Below are positions 33,184-40,935 of a stretch of DNA of 64,000 nt, one piece after another. The stretch is from Actinoplanes solisilvae (lineage in GTDB: Bacteria; Actinomycetota; Actinomycetes; Mycobacteriales; Micromonosporaceae). The stretch is taken from positions 1 to 64,000 of the forward strand of contig NZ_RJAC01000011.1 of assembly GCF_003999975.1 (NCBI RefSeq), in the 5' to 3' direction. The notes under the pieces were generated by a model. It saw nothing but the letters and a program-made list of their open reading frames with translations, had not been told where the DNA came from and did no database searches. How positions within the stretch are numbered: the first letter of the stretch is position 1; every line of letters starts with the position of its first letter. The position numbers and the translations under genes were made by a program.

Positions 33184-33510
33184 GTGTTGAAGCCCACGCG
33201 TCACCTCGCCGCCCTTGTCAGCTCGGCCGTGCTCGGCCTCGCGCTCCTCACCGGTTGCAGCAGTGACAACGTCAACTGCGGCCTCGACCAGTGCACCGTG
33301 ACCATCGCCCGTGAGACCAACGCCAGCGCGAGCGTCCTGGGGGTGGAGGCGAAATTCATCAGCGCCGACGCCAACACGGTGACCCTCGACGTCGCCGGCG
33401 AGCAGATCAGCCTGACCAAGGGCCAGCAGGCCGTCGAGGTCGGTGGGCTGATGGTGTCGCTCGACAGTGTCACCGACGACCAGATCGGTCTGCAGATCTC
33501 CCGGCAGTAG
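33184..33510 (+). CDS. Small lipoprotein
   Basis: A 108-residue protein starting at GTG, with signal peptide and lipobox LLTGC (Cys at about 23), two further Cys (CGLDQC) and a short beta-rich domain. Exported and lipid-anchored. TACGCT lies 6 nt before the GTG, so the transcript is probably leaderless. No family recognised. Confidence 0.7.
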   Translation: MLKPTRHLAALVSSAVLGLALLTGCSSDNVNCGLDQCTVTIARETNASASVLGVEAKFISADANTVTLDVAGEQISLTKGQQAVEVGGLMVSLDSVTDDQIGLQISRQ

Positions 33511-33536
33511 CGCGGTTAGCACATTCACTCGTCCGC

Positions 33537-33562
33537 GTCCCGGGTTTGAGAAAACCCGGGAC
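33537..33562 (+). terminator. Hairpin terminator
   Basis: GTCCCGGGTTT and AAACCCGGGAC form a perfect 11-bp stem with a GAGA loop, 27 bp after the lipoprotein stop and 18 bp before the next ATG. Confidence 0.65.
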
Positions 33563-33579
33563 GGGACATTCATCACGTC

Positions 33580-34404
33580 ATGACATCCGCTGCCTCGAAC
33601 GTCAAGAGCACCGCCTCGAAGGCCGCGAACAGCAAACCGCTGGAGTACCTGGCCCGGGGCGGATTCATCGGTTACGGCATCATCCACCTCATCTTCGCGT
33701 GGATCGCCCTGCAGGTGGCGTTCCAGGGCTCGTCGCAGGAGAGCGACCAGTCCGGCGCGCTGCAGACGCTGGCCGGCAACGGTCTCGGCAGGACGCTGCT
33801 CGTGATCATCGTGATCGGCATGATCGCGATGGCGATCTGGCAGGCCTTCGAGGCCGCGATCGGCGAGAGCGGTGAGCAGACCAAGGGTGCCATGGCCGAG
33901 CGGGTGCTCTCCGGCGTGCGGGCCATCCTCTACCTCTATCTGGCGTGGACCGCCGTCAAGGTGCTGCAGGGCTCGAACGCCTCGATGGGTGACAACTCGC
34001 AGAGCAAGACCTCGACCCTGATGGACAGCGCCGGAGGCCGCTGGCTGGTCGGCCTGATCGGGCTCGTCGTGGTCGGCGTCGGGATCGGCATGGCGATCTA
34101 CGGCTGGCGCGAGAAGTTCGTCAAGCACCTCAACACCGGCGAGATGCCCCACGGCACCCGCCGCCCGATCATCCGGCTCGGGAAGGCCGGTTACATGGCC
34201 AAGGGGACGGCGTACGCCATCGCGGGCATCCTGGTCGTGTCGGCCGCGGTCACCTACGACCCGGACAAGGCGCGCGGCCTGGACGCGGCGCTCAAGACGC
34301 TGGCCGCGAACTCGTGGGGCGTGTGGCTGCTCGCGCTGATCGCGCTGGGCATCGCGTGCTTCGGGGTCTACTGCATCGCGCAGGCCAAGTACCGGAAAGT
34401 GTGA
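33580..34404 (+). CDS. DUF1206 membrane protein
   Basis: A 274-residue protein made of three related two-helix repeats: LARGGFIGYGIIHLIFAWIALQ, AERVLSGVRAILYLYLAWTAVK and RLGKAGYMAKGTAYAIAGILVV each start one. This threefold pattern with ARxGYxxxGxxY motifs defines DUF1206, an actinobacterial/cyanobacterial family of unknown function. It has a six-helix topology. Confidence 0.88.
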   Translation: MTSAASNVKSTASKAANSKPLEYLARGGFIGYGIIHLIFAWIALQVAFQGSSQESDQSGALQTLAGNGLGRTLLVIIVIGMIAMAIWQAFEAAIGESGEQTKGAMAERVLSGVRAILYLYLAWTAVKVLQGSNASMGDNSQSKTSTLMDSAGGRWLVGLIGLVVVGVGIGMAIYGWREKFVKHLNTGEMPHGTRRPIIRLGKAGYMAKGTAYAIAGILVVSAAVTYDPDKARGLDAALKTLAANSWGVWLLALIALGIACFGVYCIAQAKYRKV

Positions 34405-34430
34405 GTAACACCCGTCCTTCGTGCGGGAGG

Positions 34431-34479
34431 GTTGCGAATGCGGCAGACCTGGGCAAGCTAGGTCGCTGGCATTCGCAAC
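34431..34479 (+). promoter_or_regulatory. Nested stem-loop between DUF1206 and mscS genes
   Basis: An outer stem GTTGCGAATGC / GCATTCGCAAC (11 bp, perfect) encloses a 4x4 internal loop and an inner stem GACCT / AGGTC with a 9-nt loop. It ends 22 bp before the channel start. It could be a terminator/attenuator for the upstream gene or a 5' leader element of the channel gene; no riboswitch class is recognised. Confidence 0.55.
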
Positions 34480-34501
34480 TTTCCTGTTGAAGGAGTTAGA
34501 C

Positions 34502-35647
34502 GTGCCCAGCGTTCTGAAGGCCCTGCTCGTCGTCGCGGCGTCGGCGGGGCTCGCCCTGGTGCTGGTCGGCATCCTGCACCGCCTGACCCAGCGTCTCGGG
34601 CGTAAGTCCGAGCTCGCGGCGGATCTGGCCCGCACGGCCCACAAGCCGTTCCTGGCCACCGTGACCCTGTTCGCGATCCAGCAGGCGATCCGCGCCGGCG
34701 CGGGCGAGTTCCCGGCCCGCGCGGGCGTCCTGCACGCTCTGGTCATCTGTTTCATCGCCGCGTTCGCGTGGCTCGTCGGAGCGTTCGTGCTCGTGCTGGA
34801 GGACGCGGCGCTGTCGCACTGGCGCACCGACATCCCCGACAACCTGCGCCGCCGGCGCCTCAAGACCCAGGTCGTCATGGTCCGCCGGCTCACCGTGGCC
34901 GCGATCGTCGTGCTCGCCCTGGGCGTGGTGCTGATGACTTTCCCGGGCATCCGTGCGCTCGGGGCCAGTGTGCTCGCCTCGGCCGGCATCGTCAGCGTCG
35001 TCGCGGCGCTCGCCGCGCAGAGCACGCTCGGCAACGTCTTCGCCGGGCTGCAGCTCGCGTTCAGCGACGCCGTGCGGGTCGACGACGTGGTGGTGGTCGA
35101 GGGGGAGTGGGGCCGCATCGAGGAGCTGACCCTCACGTACGTGGCGGTGCAGATCTGGGACGACCGCCGGCTGCTGCTGCCGACGTCCTACTTCACGACC
35201 AAGCCGTTCCAGAACTGGACCCGCTCGTCGTCGGCGGTGCTCGGCACGGCCGAGCTGGACGTGGACTGGGCCACCGAGATCGAGCCGCTGCGCGCCGAGC
35301 TGAAGGCCGTGTGCGAGGGCTCGGAGCTGTGGGACGGCCGGGTCTGCGTGCTGCAGGTGGGCGGCACGGTGCGCCTGCGGGCGCTGGTGAGCGCGAGCGA
35401 CGCGCCGTCGCTGTGGGACCTGCGCTGCCTGGTGCGCGAGCGGCTGGTGACCTACATCTGGGCGCACCAGCGGGATTCGCTGCCGCGCTACCGGGCCGAC
35501 CTCGACCGCGCCACGGTGACGCCCTCGCGTCCCACCCCGCTTCCGGATGCCGGCAGCAGCCGCATGTTCACCGGCCAGGACGGCGACGAGCGGGCCGCGG
35601 CGTTCTCCGGACCGGACGAACAGGTGCCTGTTTCCGCCCATCGGTGA
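34502..35647 (+). CDS. MscS-family mechanosensitive channel
   Basis: A 381-residue protein. Four or so N-terminal helices precede the MscS pore-lining TM3 and the beta domain (SAGIVSVVAALAAQSTLGNVFAGLQLAFSDAVRVDD in short conserved blocks; VVEGEWGRIEELTLTYV). This gives tension-gated ion release on osmotic downshock. GTG 34502 has AAGGAG 6 nt upstream. A polar C-terminal tail of ~40 residues is extra. Confidence 0.88.
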   Translation: MPSVLKALLVVAASAGLALVLVGILHRLTQRLGRKSELAADLARTAHKPFLATVTLFAIQQAIRAGAGEFPARAGVLHALVICFIAAFAWLVGAFVLVLEDAALSHWRTDIPDNLRRRRLKTQVVMVRRLTVAAIVVLALGVVLMTFPGIRALGASVLASAGIVSVVAALAAQSTLGNVFAGLQLAFSDAVRVDDVVVVEGEWGRIEELTLTYVAVQIWDDRRLLLPTSYFTTKPFQNWTRSSSAVLGTAELDVDWATEIEPLRAELKAVCEGSELWDGRVCVLQVGGTVRLRALVSASDAPSLWDLRCLVRERLVTYIWAHQRDSLPRYRADLDRATVTPSRPTPLPDAGSSRMFTGQDGDERAAAFSGPDEQVPVSAHR

Positions 35648-35727
35648 CGTGTTCTGGCGGGTTTCGCGCAACAGGATTGACTCTCCGATGATCAGGGCAT
35701 ACACCGGGTCATGGAAAGGAGGACACG

Positions 35728-36165
35728 ATGGCCGATGTTCTGAACGGCGGCCAGCCCAAGGCGGTTGCCGATCAGTCCACCGCCGAGTTGGTGCAGCGCG
35801 CGACCGAGCAGGTGAGTCGCCTCGTCCGTGAGGAGATCGCCCTCGCCAAGGCGGAGCTTGCTGTGAAGGGCAAGCATGCCGGCATCGGTATCGGCCTCTT
35901 CGGCACCAGCGGCGTGCTGGCTATGTACGGCGTTGGCGCCGCGATCGCCACCCTGATCATTGTCTTCAACCTGTTCCTGGACCTCTGGCTGGCCGCGCTG
36001 ATCGTCACCGCCGCGATCTTCGTGCTGGCCGGCATCCTCGCCCTGATCGGCAAGAGCCAGGTCACCAAGGCCGTCCCGCCCGAGCCCACCCACGCGATCG
36101 CCAGCGTGAAAGCCGATGTCGACGAGGTAAAAAACGCCGTCAAGGAAGGCCGAATCCACCCATGA
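35728..36165 (+). CDS. Actinobacterial Holin-X (DUF1469) family protein
   Basis: A 145-residue protein. An amphipathic N-terminal region (STAELVQRATEQVSRLVREEIALAKAEL in part) is followed by two membrane helices with GLFGTSGVLAMYGVGAAIATLI between. The holin name comes from sequence similarity; a lysis role is unproven. AAAGGAGG lies just upstream of the ATG. It overlaps the DUF3618 gene by 4 bp. Confidence 0.85.
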   Translation: MADVLNGGQPKAVADQSTAELVQRATEQVSRLVREEIALAKAELAVKGKHAGIGIGLFGTSGVLAMYGVGAAIATLIIVFNLFLDLWLAALIVTAAIFVLAGILALIGKSQVTKAVPPEPTHAIASVKADVDEVKNAVKEGRIHP

Positions 36166-36662
36166 GCGAGAAGAACGGGTCGGCGCCGAAACCGTCGATC
36201 AACGAGTTGCGCGCTGACATCAGGCAGACGCGTGAGGAACTCGGTGAGACGGTGCAGGCCCTCGCGGCCAAGGCCGACGTGAAGGCCCGGGCCAAGGAGC
36301 AGGTCGAGCAGACCAAGCAGAAGGTCAAGGCCCAGGCCGTCGAGGCGACCGAGAGGGTACGGGACGCGGCCGTGGCCGCCGCGGGTGTGGTGAGCGGCAA
36401 GGTTCGCGAGGCGACCGACCAGGCCACCACCGCGGCCGGAACCGTCGGGCACAAGGCGTCTACCGCGGCCGGGGCCGTCGGGCAGAAGGCGACCACCGCG
36501 GCCGGCGTTGTGGGGGAGAAAGCCGACCAGGCATCCTCGAACGAACTCGTCGTCGACCTCCGCCAGAAAGTACGGAACAGCCCCGTTCCTCTTCCGCTGG
36601 TTCTCGCCGGAGTGGCAGCGATCGTCGGTGTCATTCTGATCGTCCGGGGGCGGCGCCGGTGA
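36162..36662 (+). CDS. DUF3618 protein
   Basis: A 166-residue protein. INELRADIRQTREELGETVQALAAKADVKARA is the DUF3618 signature (shown here by its core LRADIRQTREELGETV). A long helical region carries four near-repeats of 'AAGxVGxKAxTA', and one C-terminal membrane helix ends in RGRRR. Likely a tail-anchored envelope coiled coil. It overlaps both neighbours by 4 bp. Confidence 0.88.
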   Translation: MSEKNGSAPKPSINELRADIRQTREELGETVQALAAKADVKARAKEQVEQTKQKVKAQAVEATERVRDAAVAAAGVVSGKVREATDQATTAAGTVGHKASTAAGAVGQKATTAAGVVGEKADQASSNELVVDLRQKVRNSPVPLPLVLAGVAAIVGVILIVRGRRR

Positions 36663-36931
36663 GCGGCAAAGTGTCCAAGCTGGCCTACAAGCCGGTCGGG
36701 TTGCTGCTCGGCATCGGGGCGGGCACGCTCGCCGGCTTCGTGTTCAAAGAGATCTGGCGACTGGCCGGCCACGACAACGACGCACCGAACGCAACCGATG
36801 AGGATCGGGGCTGGGGCGAGATTCTCGCGGCGGCCGCGTTGCAGGGTGCGATCTTCGCTCTCGTGAAGGCGGCCGTCGATCGAGGTGGAGCCGTCGGTGT
36901 TCGGAAACTGACTGGTCAATGGCCTAGTTGA
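36659..36931 (+). CDS. DUF4235 membrane protein
   Basis: A 90-residue protein starting at GTG in a 4-bp overlap. KLAYKPVGLLLGIGAGTLAGFVFKEIW and WGEILAAAALQGAIFALVKAAVDRG are the two helices of the DUF4235 family. The Holin-X, DUF3618, DUF4235 order is a conserved actinobacterial operon of unknown envelope-related function. Confidence 0.88.
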   Translation: MSGKVSKLAYKPVGLLLGIGAGTLAGFVFKEIWRLAGHDNDAPNATDEDRGWGEILAAAALQGAIFALVKAAVDRGGAVGVRKLTGQWPS

Positions 36932-36948
36932 GACGTGGGTTAACGGTC

Positions 36949-36989
36949 AAGGGTCTCCCGGTTCGCGAGAGCGAAGTGGGGGCCCTTTT
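36949..36989 (+). terminator. Terminator of the Holin-X/DUF3618/DUF4235 operon
   Basis: AAGGGTCTCC pairs with GGGGGCCCTT (two G-U pairs) and is followed by TTTTC. Confidence 0.6.
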
Positions 36990-37253
36990 CCATATCCGCG
37001 GACGTTAATTCGAATCTTCCGAGGGGCAGCTTTGCGGGCTGCTTTTCAGGTACAGTGTGCCCAGTTTTTGCGTACGTGGTTCGCTGCTTCCGCCCGATCA
37101 AGGGATGCCGGCCCGTCACACGATGACGTCCGGTGTCTTGCGATCACGGCGGATGGGACGTCCTCTGAAAGGCCGCCTCACGGCGCCGCTGCTCGAAAAC
37201 GGTCATCGGCCCGGGGTATAACAGGGTCGGCATTTTCAGAAGGAGAGTTCAGC
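36990..37253 (+). promoter_or_regulatory. Long leader/promoter region of the cold-shock gene
   Basis: No gene is supported in these 264 bp. They must contain the csp promoter and a long 5' leader, as is common for cspA-type genes whose leader folds differently in the cold. TACAGT (about 37051) and TATAAC (about 37217) are possible -10 elements. The ribosome binding site AGAAGGAGAG sits just ahead of the ATG. Confidence 0.45.
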
Positions 37254-37457
37254 ATGGCGCAAGGAACCGTGAAGTGGTTCAACGCAGACAAGGGCTTCGG
37301 CTTCATCACCGTCGACGGCGGGGGTGCTGACGTGTTCGTCCACTTCTCGGCCATCCAGACGAGCGGTTACCGCACTCTGGAAGAGAACCAGCGGGTCGAG
37401 TTCGAGATCGCCCAGGGTCAGAAGGGCCCGCAGGCGGAGCAGGTTCGCCCGCTCTGA
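37254..37457 (+). CDS. Cold-shock protein (CspA family)
   Basis: A 67-residue OB-fold protein with RNP1 KGFGFI and RNP2 VFVHFS motifs in the order MAQGTVKWFNADKGFGFITV...DVFVHFSAIQ. It binds single-stranded RNA/DNA as an RNA chaperone. AAGGAG lies upstream and a strong bidirectional terminator downstream. Confidence 0.97.
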   Translation: MAQGTVKWFNADKGFGFITVDGGGADVFVHFSAIQTSGYRTLEENQRVEFEIAQGQKGPQAEQVRPL

Positions 37458-37516
37458 GACACACGCCGATCGTAAGATCGGCTGCCGATCGCCTGGCGGA
37501 GGTCGGCTCCGACGCA

Positions 37517-37550
37517 GAAACCCCCGCATCCTTGTGGATGCGGGGGTTTC
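37517..37550. terminator. Strong bidirectional terminator
   Basis: GAAACCCCCGCATCC and GGATGCGGGGGTTTC form a perfect 15-bp stem with a TTGT loop. The A/T ends give U-runs in both directions, and it serves the cold-shock gene and the convergent 37552-37851 gene. Confidence 0.92.
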
Positions 37551-37551
37551 G

Positions 37552-37851
37552 TCATTTCTGGGCGGCGGCCTCGGCCCGTTTCGCGCGCGTTCTCGTGCGC
37601 TCTCCAAGAATGATCAAAATCAGTCCCGCGACGGCGACGACCGGACCGATGATCGACCAGATGCCGACCCCGGTCATGCGGCTTCCCTCGAGAATGTCAA
37701 GACCCTGCAGTGTCCACAGAGCACCGACCACGACACCGAGCACGCCGAGCGCCATCGGAAGCCATCCGTGCAGCCTTTTCGGCGGCACCGGGGGCGACGA
37801 AGGCGACGATGATGGCGACGGCTGCGGGGGCGGTGCCGGTTCGTTCACCAT
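37552..37851 (-). CDS. Small membrane protein with Pro/Ser-rich N terminus
   Basis: A 99-residue protein. A Pro/Ser-rich ~25-residue N terminus precedes two membrane helices (about 31-48 and 62-82) and a charged C-terminal RTRTRAKRAEAAAQK tail. No family recognised. Its ATG overlaps the end of the aldo/keto reductase gene, so it is likely co-translated with it. Confidence 0.6.
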   Translation of the reverse strand: MVNEPAPPPQPSPSSSPSSPPVPPKRLHGWLPMALGVLGVVVGALWTLQGLDILEGSRMTGVGIWSIIGPVVAVAGLILIILGERTRTRAKRAEAAAQK

Positions 37852-38822
37852 TTGTCGTGAACCTGCGGGCGAATGAGCTCGTCATAGACCTCGCGAACGC
37901 CCGCCTTGGCCGCGTCGGTAAGCGGCGGAAGGTCAGCCACGGCGGCATTAGCGGTGGCCTGCGAAGGATTGCGCGCGCCGGGAATGACAACGGTGACGCC
38001 GGGCTGGTCGAGAACCCAGCGCAGCGCGAACTGGGCCATCGTGTAGCCCTCGGGAACCAGGGGCCGCAACCGTCGTACGGCTTCGAGGCCGGTCTCGTAG
38101 TCCACACCGGAGAAGGTCTCGCCGACGTCGAACGACGCGCCGTGCCGGTTGTAGTTGCGGTGGTCGTTCGCGGCGAACGTGGTGTGCTCGTCGTAGCGGC
38201 CGGAGAGCAGGCCACTGGCCAGCGGCACGCGGGCGATGATGCCCACCCCGGCCTCGGCGGCGGCCGGCAGCACCCGCTCGAGCGGCTTGAGCCGGAACGC
38301 GTTCAGGATGATCTGGACGCTGGCGGTGCCCGGGCGGGCGATCGCCGTGAGCGCCTCGTCGACCTTCTCCACACTCACGCCGTACGCCTTGATGCGCTTT
38401 TCCTCGACCAGGGTGTCGAGAGCGTCGAAGACGGCGTCGGACGAGAAGACGGGGGTCGGCGGGGTGTGCAACTGCACGAGGTCGAGCGTGTCGACGCCGA
38501 GGTTGGCGCGCGACCGGTCGGTCCACGCGCGGAAGTTGTCGAGGGTGTAGTTGGCCGGTTCCTGCGGGACCCGGCGGCCCATCTTGGTGGCCACGGTCAG
38601 CCCGGGGCGGGTTTTGATGAACGAGCCGATGATCTGCTCGCTGCGGCCGTCGCCGTAGACGTCGGCGGTGTCGATGAACGTGACGCCCGCGTCGACCGCG
38701 GCCTGCAGGGTCTCGTGAGCGTCGGACTCGCTCACCTCTCCCCAGTCGGCGCCGAGCTGCCACGCGCCGAGGCCGACCACGCCGGCCGTCCGTCCCATCC
38801 TGCGAAAACTGCGATTCTCCAC
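37845..38822 (-). CDS. Aldo/keto reductase
   Basis: A 325-residue NADPH-dependent oxidoreductase. It has FIDTADVYGDGRSE (catalytic Asp and Tyr), VATKMGRR (Lys), LVQLHTPP (His) and a C-terminal VIPGARNPSQA NADP-binding loop, all AKR-family marks (YajO/general stress 69-like group). Substrate unknown. GTG 38822 is chosen because upstream residues are not family-like. Confidence 0.88.
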   Translation of the reverse strand: MENRSFRRMGRTAGVVGLGAWQLGADWGEVSESDAHETLQAAVDAGVTFIDTADVYGDGRSEQIIGSFIKTRPGLTVATKMGRRVPQEPANYTLDNFRAWTDRSRANLGVDTLDLVQLHTPPTPVFSSDAVFDALDTLVEEKRIKAYGVSVEKVDEALTAIARPGTASVQIILNAFRLKPLERVLPAAAEAGVGIIARVPLASGLLSGRYDEHTTFAANDHRNYNRHGASFDVGETFSGVDYETGLEAVRRLRPLVPEGYTMAQFALRWVLDQPGVTVVIPGARNPSQATANAAVADLPPLTDAAKAGVREVYDELIRPQVHDKW

Positions 38823-38892
38823 GGGTATTGACCCTACCGGCCTCCTGATAGCGTGCCTACAAGACGTACGTACGGTTTGGAAGGGAGCGATC

Positions 38893-39768
38893 ATGTGGGA
38901 TGCCGCGGTTTATCGTCGCTTCGGCAGCGAACGCTCACGCCCTTTCTTCGACCTCGTCGGCCGGATCGGGGACGCGGGGCCGGAGGCAGTCGCCGGCCGG
39001 ATCGGTGATGTGGGACCGGAGGCTGTCGCCGGGCGGGCCGTAGCTTCGGGGCCGCGGGCCGTCGTCGATCTGGGCTGCGGGCCCGGTGAGCTGACCGCCA
39101 CGCTGGCCGAGCGGTGGCCGGGCGCGCGGATCACCGGGGTCGACTCGTCGCCCGAGATGATCGCGAAGGCGACGGAGATGGTCGCGGACGGAACCAAGAC
39201 GCCGGCGGGCCCGGTCTCGTTCGAGCTCGGCGACGTGCGCGACTGGCGGCCCACGCCCGAGACCGACGTGCTGGTCACCAACGCGGCCCTGCAATGGGTG
39301 CCCGAGCACCGCGACCTGCTTGCCCGCTGGGCCCGCGAGCTGCCTCCCGGGGCCTGGCTGGCGATGCAGGTGCCCGGCAACTTCGGCGCGCCCTCGCACG
39401 TGCTGCTGCGGGCGGTGGGACAGCGCTACGGCCTCGGTGATCTGCTGCGCGAGGCGCCCGTCGACGACCCGGCCGGTTACGCCGCCCTGCTCACCGCAGC
39501 CGGCGCGACGGTCGACGCCTGGGAGACCACCTACCTGCACCTGCTGCCGGCCGACGGGCCGGACCATCCGGTGCTGCGCTGGATGGAGGGGACGGCGTTG
39601 CGGCCCGTCAAGGCCGCGCTGGACCAGAATGCGTGGCAGGCGTTCCGCGCCGACCTGGCGCGGGAGCTGACCGGCGCCTACCCGGCGACCGGCGAGTACG
39701 TCGCGTTTCCGTTCCGCCGCGTCTTCGTGGTGGCCCGGACCGCAGATCCAGAAGGGACCACCAGGTGA
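38893..39768 (+). CDS. tam: SAM-dependent methyltransferase, trans-aconitate 2-methyltransferase type
   Basis: A 291-residue class I methyltransferase. VVDLGCGPGELTATLAERWP is motif I and GVDSSPEMIAKA motif II; NAALQWVPEHRDLLARWA and LAMQVPGNFGAPSH are hallmarks of Tam, which methylates trans-aconitate. A block of 12-residue repeats is inserted before motif I. It overlaps the adenosine deaminase gene by 4 bp (GTGA). Confidence 0.85.
   Translation: MWDAAVYRRFGSERSRPFFDLVGRIGDAGPEAVAGRIGDVGPEAVAGRAVASGPRAVVDLGCGPGELTATLAERWPGARITGVDSSPEMIAKATEMVADGTKTPAGPVSFELGDVRDWRPTPETDVLVTNAALQWVPEHRDLLARWARELPPGAWLAMQVPGNFGAPSHVLLRAVGQRYGLGDLLREAPVDDPAGYAALLTAAGATVDAWETTYLHLLPADGPDHPVLRWMEGTALRPVKAALDQNAWQAFRADLARELTGAYPATGEYVAFPFRRVFVVARTADPEGTTR
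38959..39066 (+). repeat. 36-bp in-frame repeats within tam
   Basis: GRIGDAGPEAVA, GRIGDVGPEAVA and a diverged GRAVASGPRAVV follow each other, that is, two near-identical and one decayed 36-bp units. They lengthen the loop just before the SAM-binding motif of the methyltransferase. Confidence 0.7.
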
Positions 39769-40778
39769 CCGAGCTGACCTCGTTCATCGCCGGCCTGCCC
39801 AAGGCCGAGCTGCACGTCCACCACGTGGGGTCGGCGTCGCCGCGGATCGTCGCCGAGCTGGCCGCCCGGCACGAGGGTGACACGCCGGTGCCCGCCGACC
39901 CGGCCGCGCTGGCCGACTACTTCGCGTTCCGCGACTTCGCGCACTTCATCGAGGTCTACCTGAGCGTGGTCGACCTGATCCGCGACGACGAGGACGTGCG
40001 GATGCTGACCTACGAGGTGGCCCGTGAACTGGCCCGCCAGCAGGTCCGGTACGCCGAGCTGACCCTCACGCCCTACTCCAGCGTCAAGCGGGGCATCGCC
40101 GCCGAGGCCTACTGCGCCGCGATCGAGGACGCCCGCCGGTCCGCCGCGGCCGACTTCGGCATCGACCTGCGCTGGTGCTTCGACATTCCGGGCGAGGCCG
40201 GTCTGCCCGCGGCCGAGGAGACGTTGCGGGTCGCGCTCGGCCAGCAGCCCGCCGGGCTGATCAGTTTCGGGCTGGGCGGCCCCGAGATCGGCGTGCCCCG
40301 GCCGCAGTTCAAGCCCTACTTCGACAAGGCCCGCGCGGCCGGGCTGCACAGCGTGCCGCACGCGGGCGAGACGACCGGGCCGCAGACGATCTGGGACTCG
40401 CTGCGCGACCTGGGCGCCGAGCGGATCGGGCACGGCATCGCGGCCGCGCGGGACCCCGAGCTGATGGCCTACCTGGCCGGGCACAACATTCCGCTCGAGG
40501 TCTGCCCGACCTCGAACGTGCGCACCCGGGCGGTCGCCTCCCTCGACGAGCACCCGCTGGCCGTGCTGGTCGGCGCGGGCGTGCCGGTGAGCATCAACTC
40601 CGACGACCCGCCGATGTTCGGTACCACGCTCGAAGAGGAGTACGCGGTCGCGGCGAAGCTGCTCGACCTCGACGAGCAGGGCGTACGGGGGCTGGCCCGG
40701 GCCGCCGTCGAGCAGAGCTTCCTCGACCCGGGCGGTAAGGCCACGCTGCTCGCCGAGATCGACGCCTACAACGCGTAG
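39765..40778 (+). CDS. Adenosine deaminase family protein
   Basis: A 337-residue metal-dependent hydrolase. AELHVHHVGSASP gives the metal HxH, HAGETTGP the third His and Glu, ERIGHGIAAARD and CPTSNVRT the substrate pocket, and NSDDPPMFGTTL the metal Asp pair. It deaminates adenosine or a related 6-aminopurine (for example aminofutalosine-like substrates); the HVHHVGSAS variant defines a streptomycete subgroup. GTG start overlaps the tam stop. Confidence 0.85.
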   Translation: MTELTSFIAGLPKAELHVHHVGSASPRIVAELAARHEGDTPVPADPAALADYFAFRDFAHFIEVYLSVVDLIRDDEDVRMLTYEVARELARQQVRYAELTLTPYSSVKRGIAAEAYCAAIEDARRSAAADFGIDLRWCFDIPGEAGLPAAEETLRVALGQQPAGLISFGLGGPEIGVPRPQFKPYFDKARAAGLHSVPHAGETTGPQTIWDSLRDLGAERIGHGIAAARDPELMAYLAGHNIPLEVCPTSNVRTRAVASLDEHPLAVLVGAGVPVSINSDDPPMFGTTLEEEYAVAAKLLDLDEQGVRGLARAAVEQSFLDPGGKATLLAEIDAYNA

Positions 40779-40915
40779 AGCGGCTCCTGCCAGATCGCCA
40801 GCACCACGACGGTGCCCACCGTCAGCACGGCGATCCAGCGCACCAGCCGGCGCCGGTTGAACCTGGCCGGGCCCTCCCCGGGCTCGGCCAGGGGACGATC
40901 CAGGGTGTCACGCAT
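40766..40915 (-). CDS. 49-residue membrane protein
   Basis: A polar N terminus (RDTLDRPLAEPGEG), then an Arg-rich anchor and a single helix (WIAVLTVGTVVVLAIW). GGGAGGG lies 7 nt upstream of the ATG. It overlaps the convergent deaminase gene by 13 bp and lies 20 bp past the metalloprotease stop on the same strand, so it may be co-transcribed with it. Confidence 0.55.
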   Translation of the reverse strand: MRDTLDRPLAEPGEGPARFNRRRLVRWIAVLTVGTVVVLAIWQEPLYAL

Positions 40916-40935
40916 GTTTGTGCCCTCCCGGTTGA

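Noticed and set aside
34431..34479. Known riboswitch before mscS
   Set aside because: The fold does not match any class I can recognise; kept only as an unnamed hairpin.
33139..35136. 665-codon minus-strand frame over the lipoprotein, DUF1206 and MscS genes
   Set aside because: It crosses a terminator and three well-supported plus-strand genes.
35728..36165. Prophage based on the holin-like gene
   Set aside because: Holin-X proteins are chromosomal in actinobacteria, and no other phage genes are near.
36932..37253. Extra coding sequence fused to the cold-shock protein
   Set aside because: The frame is open by chance; the 67-residue start with AAGGAG matches the family length exactly.
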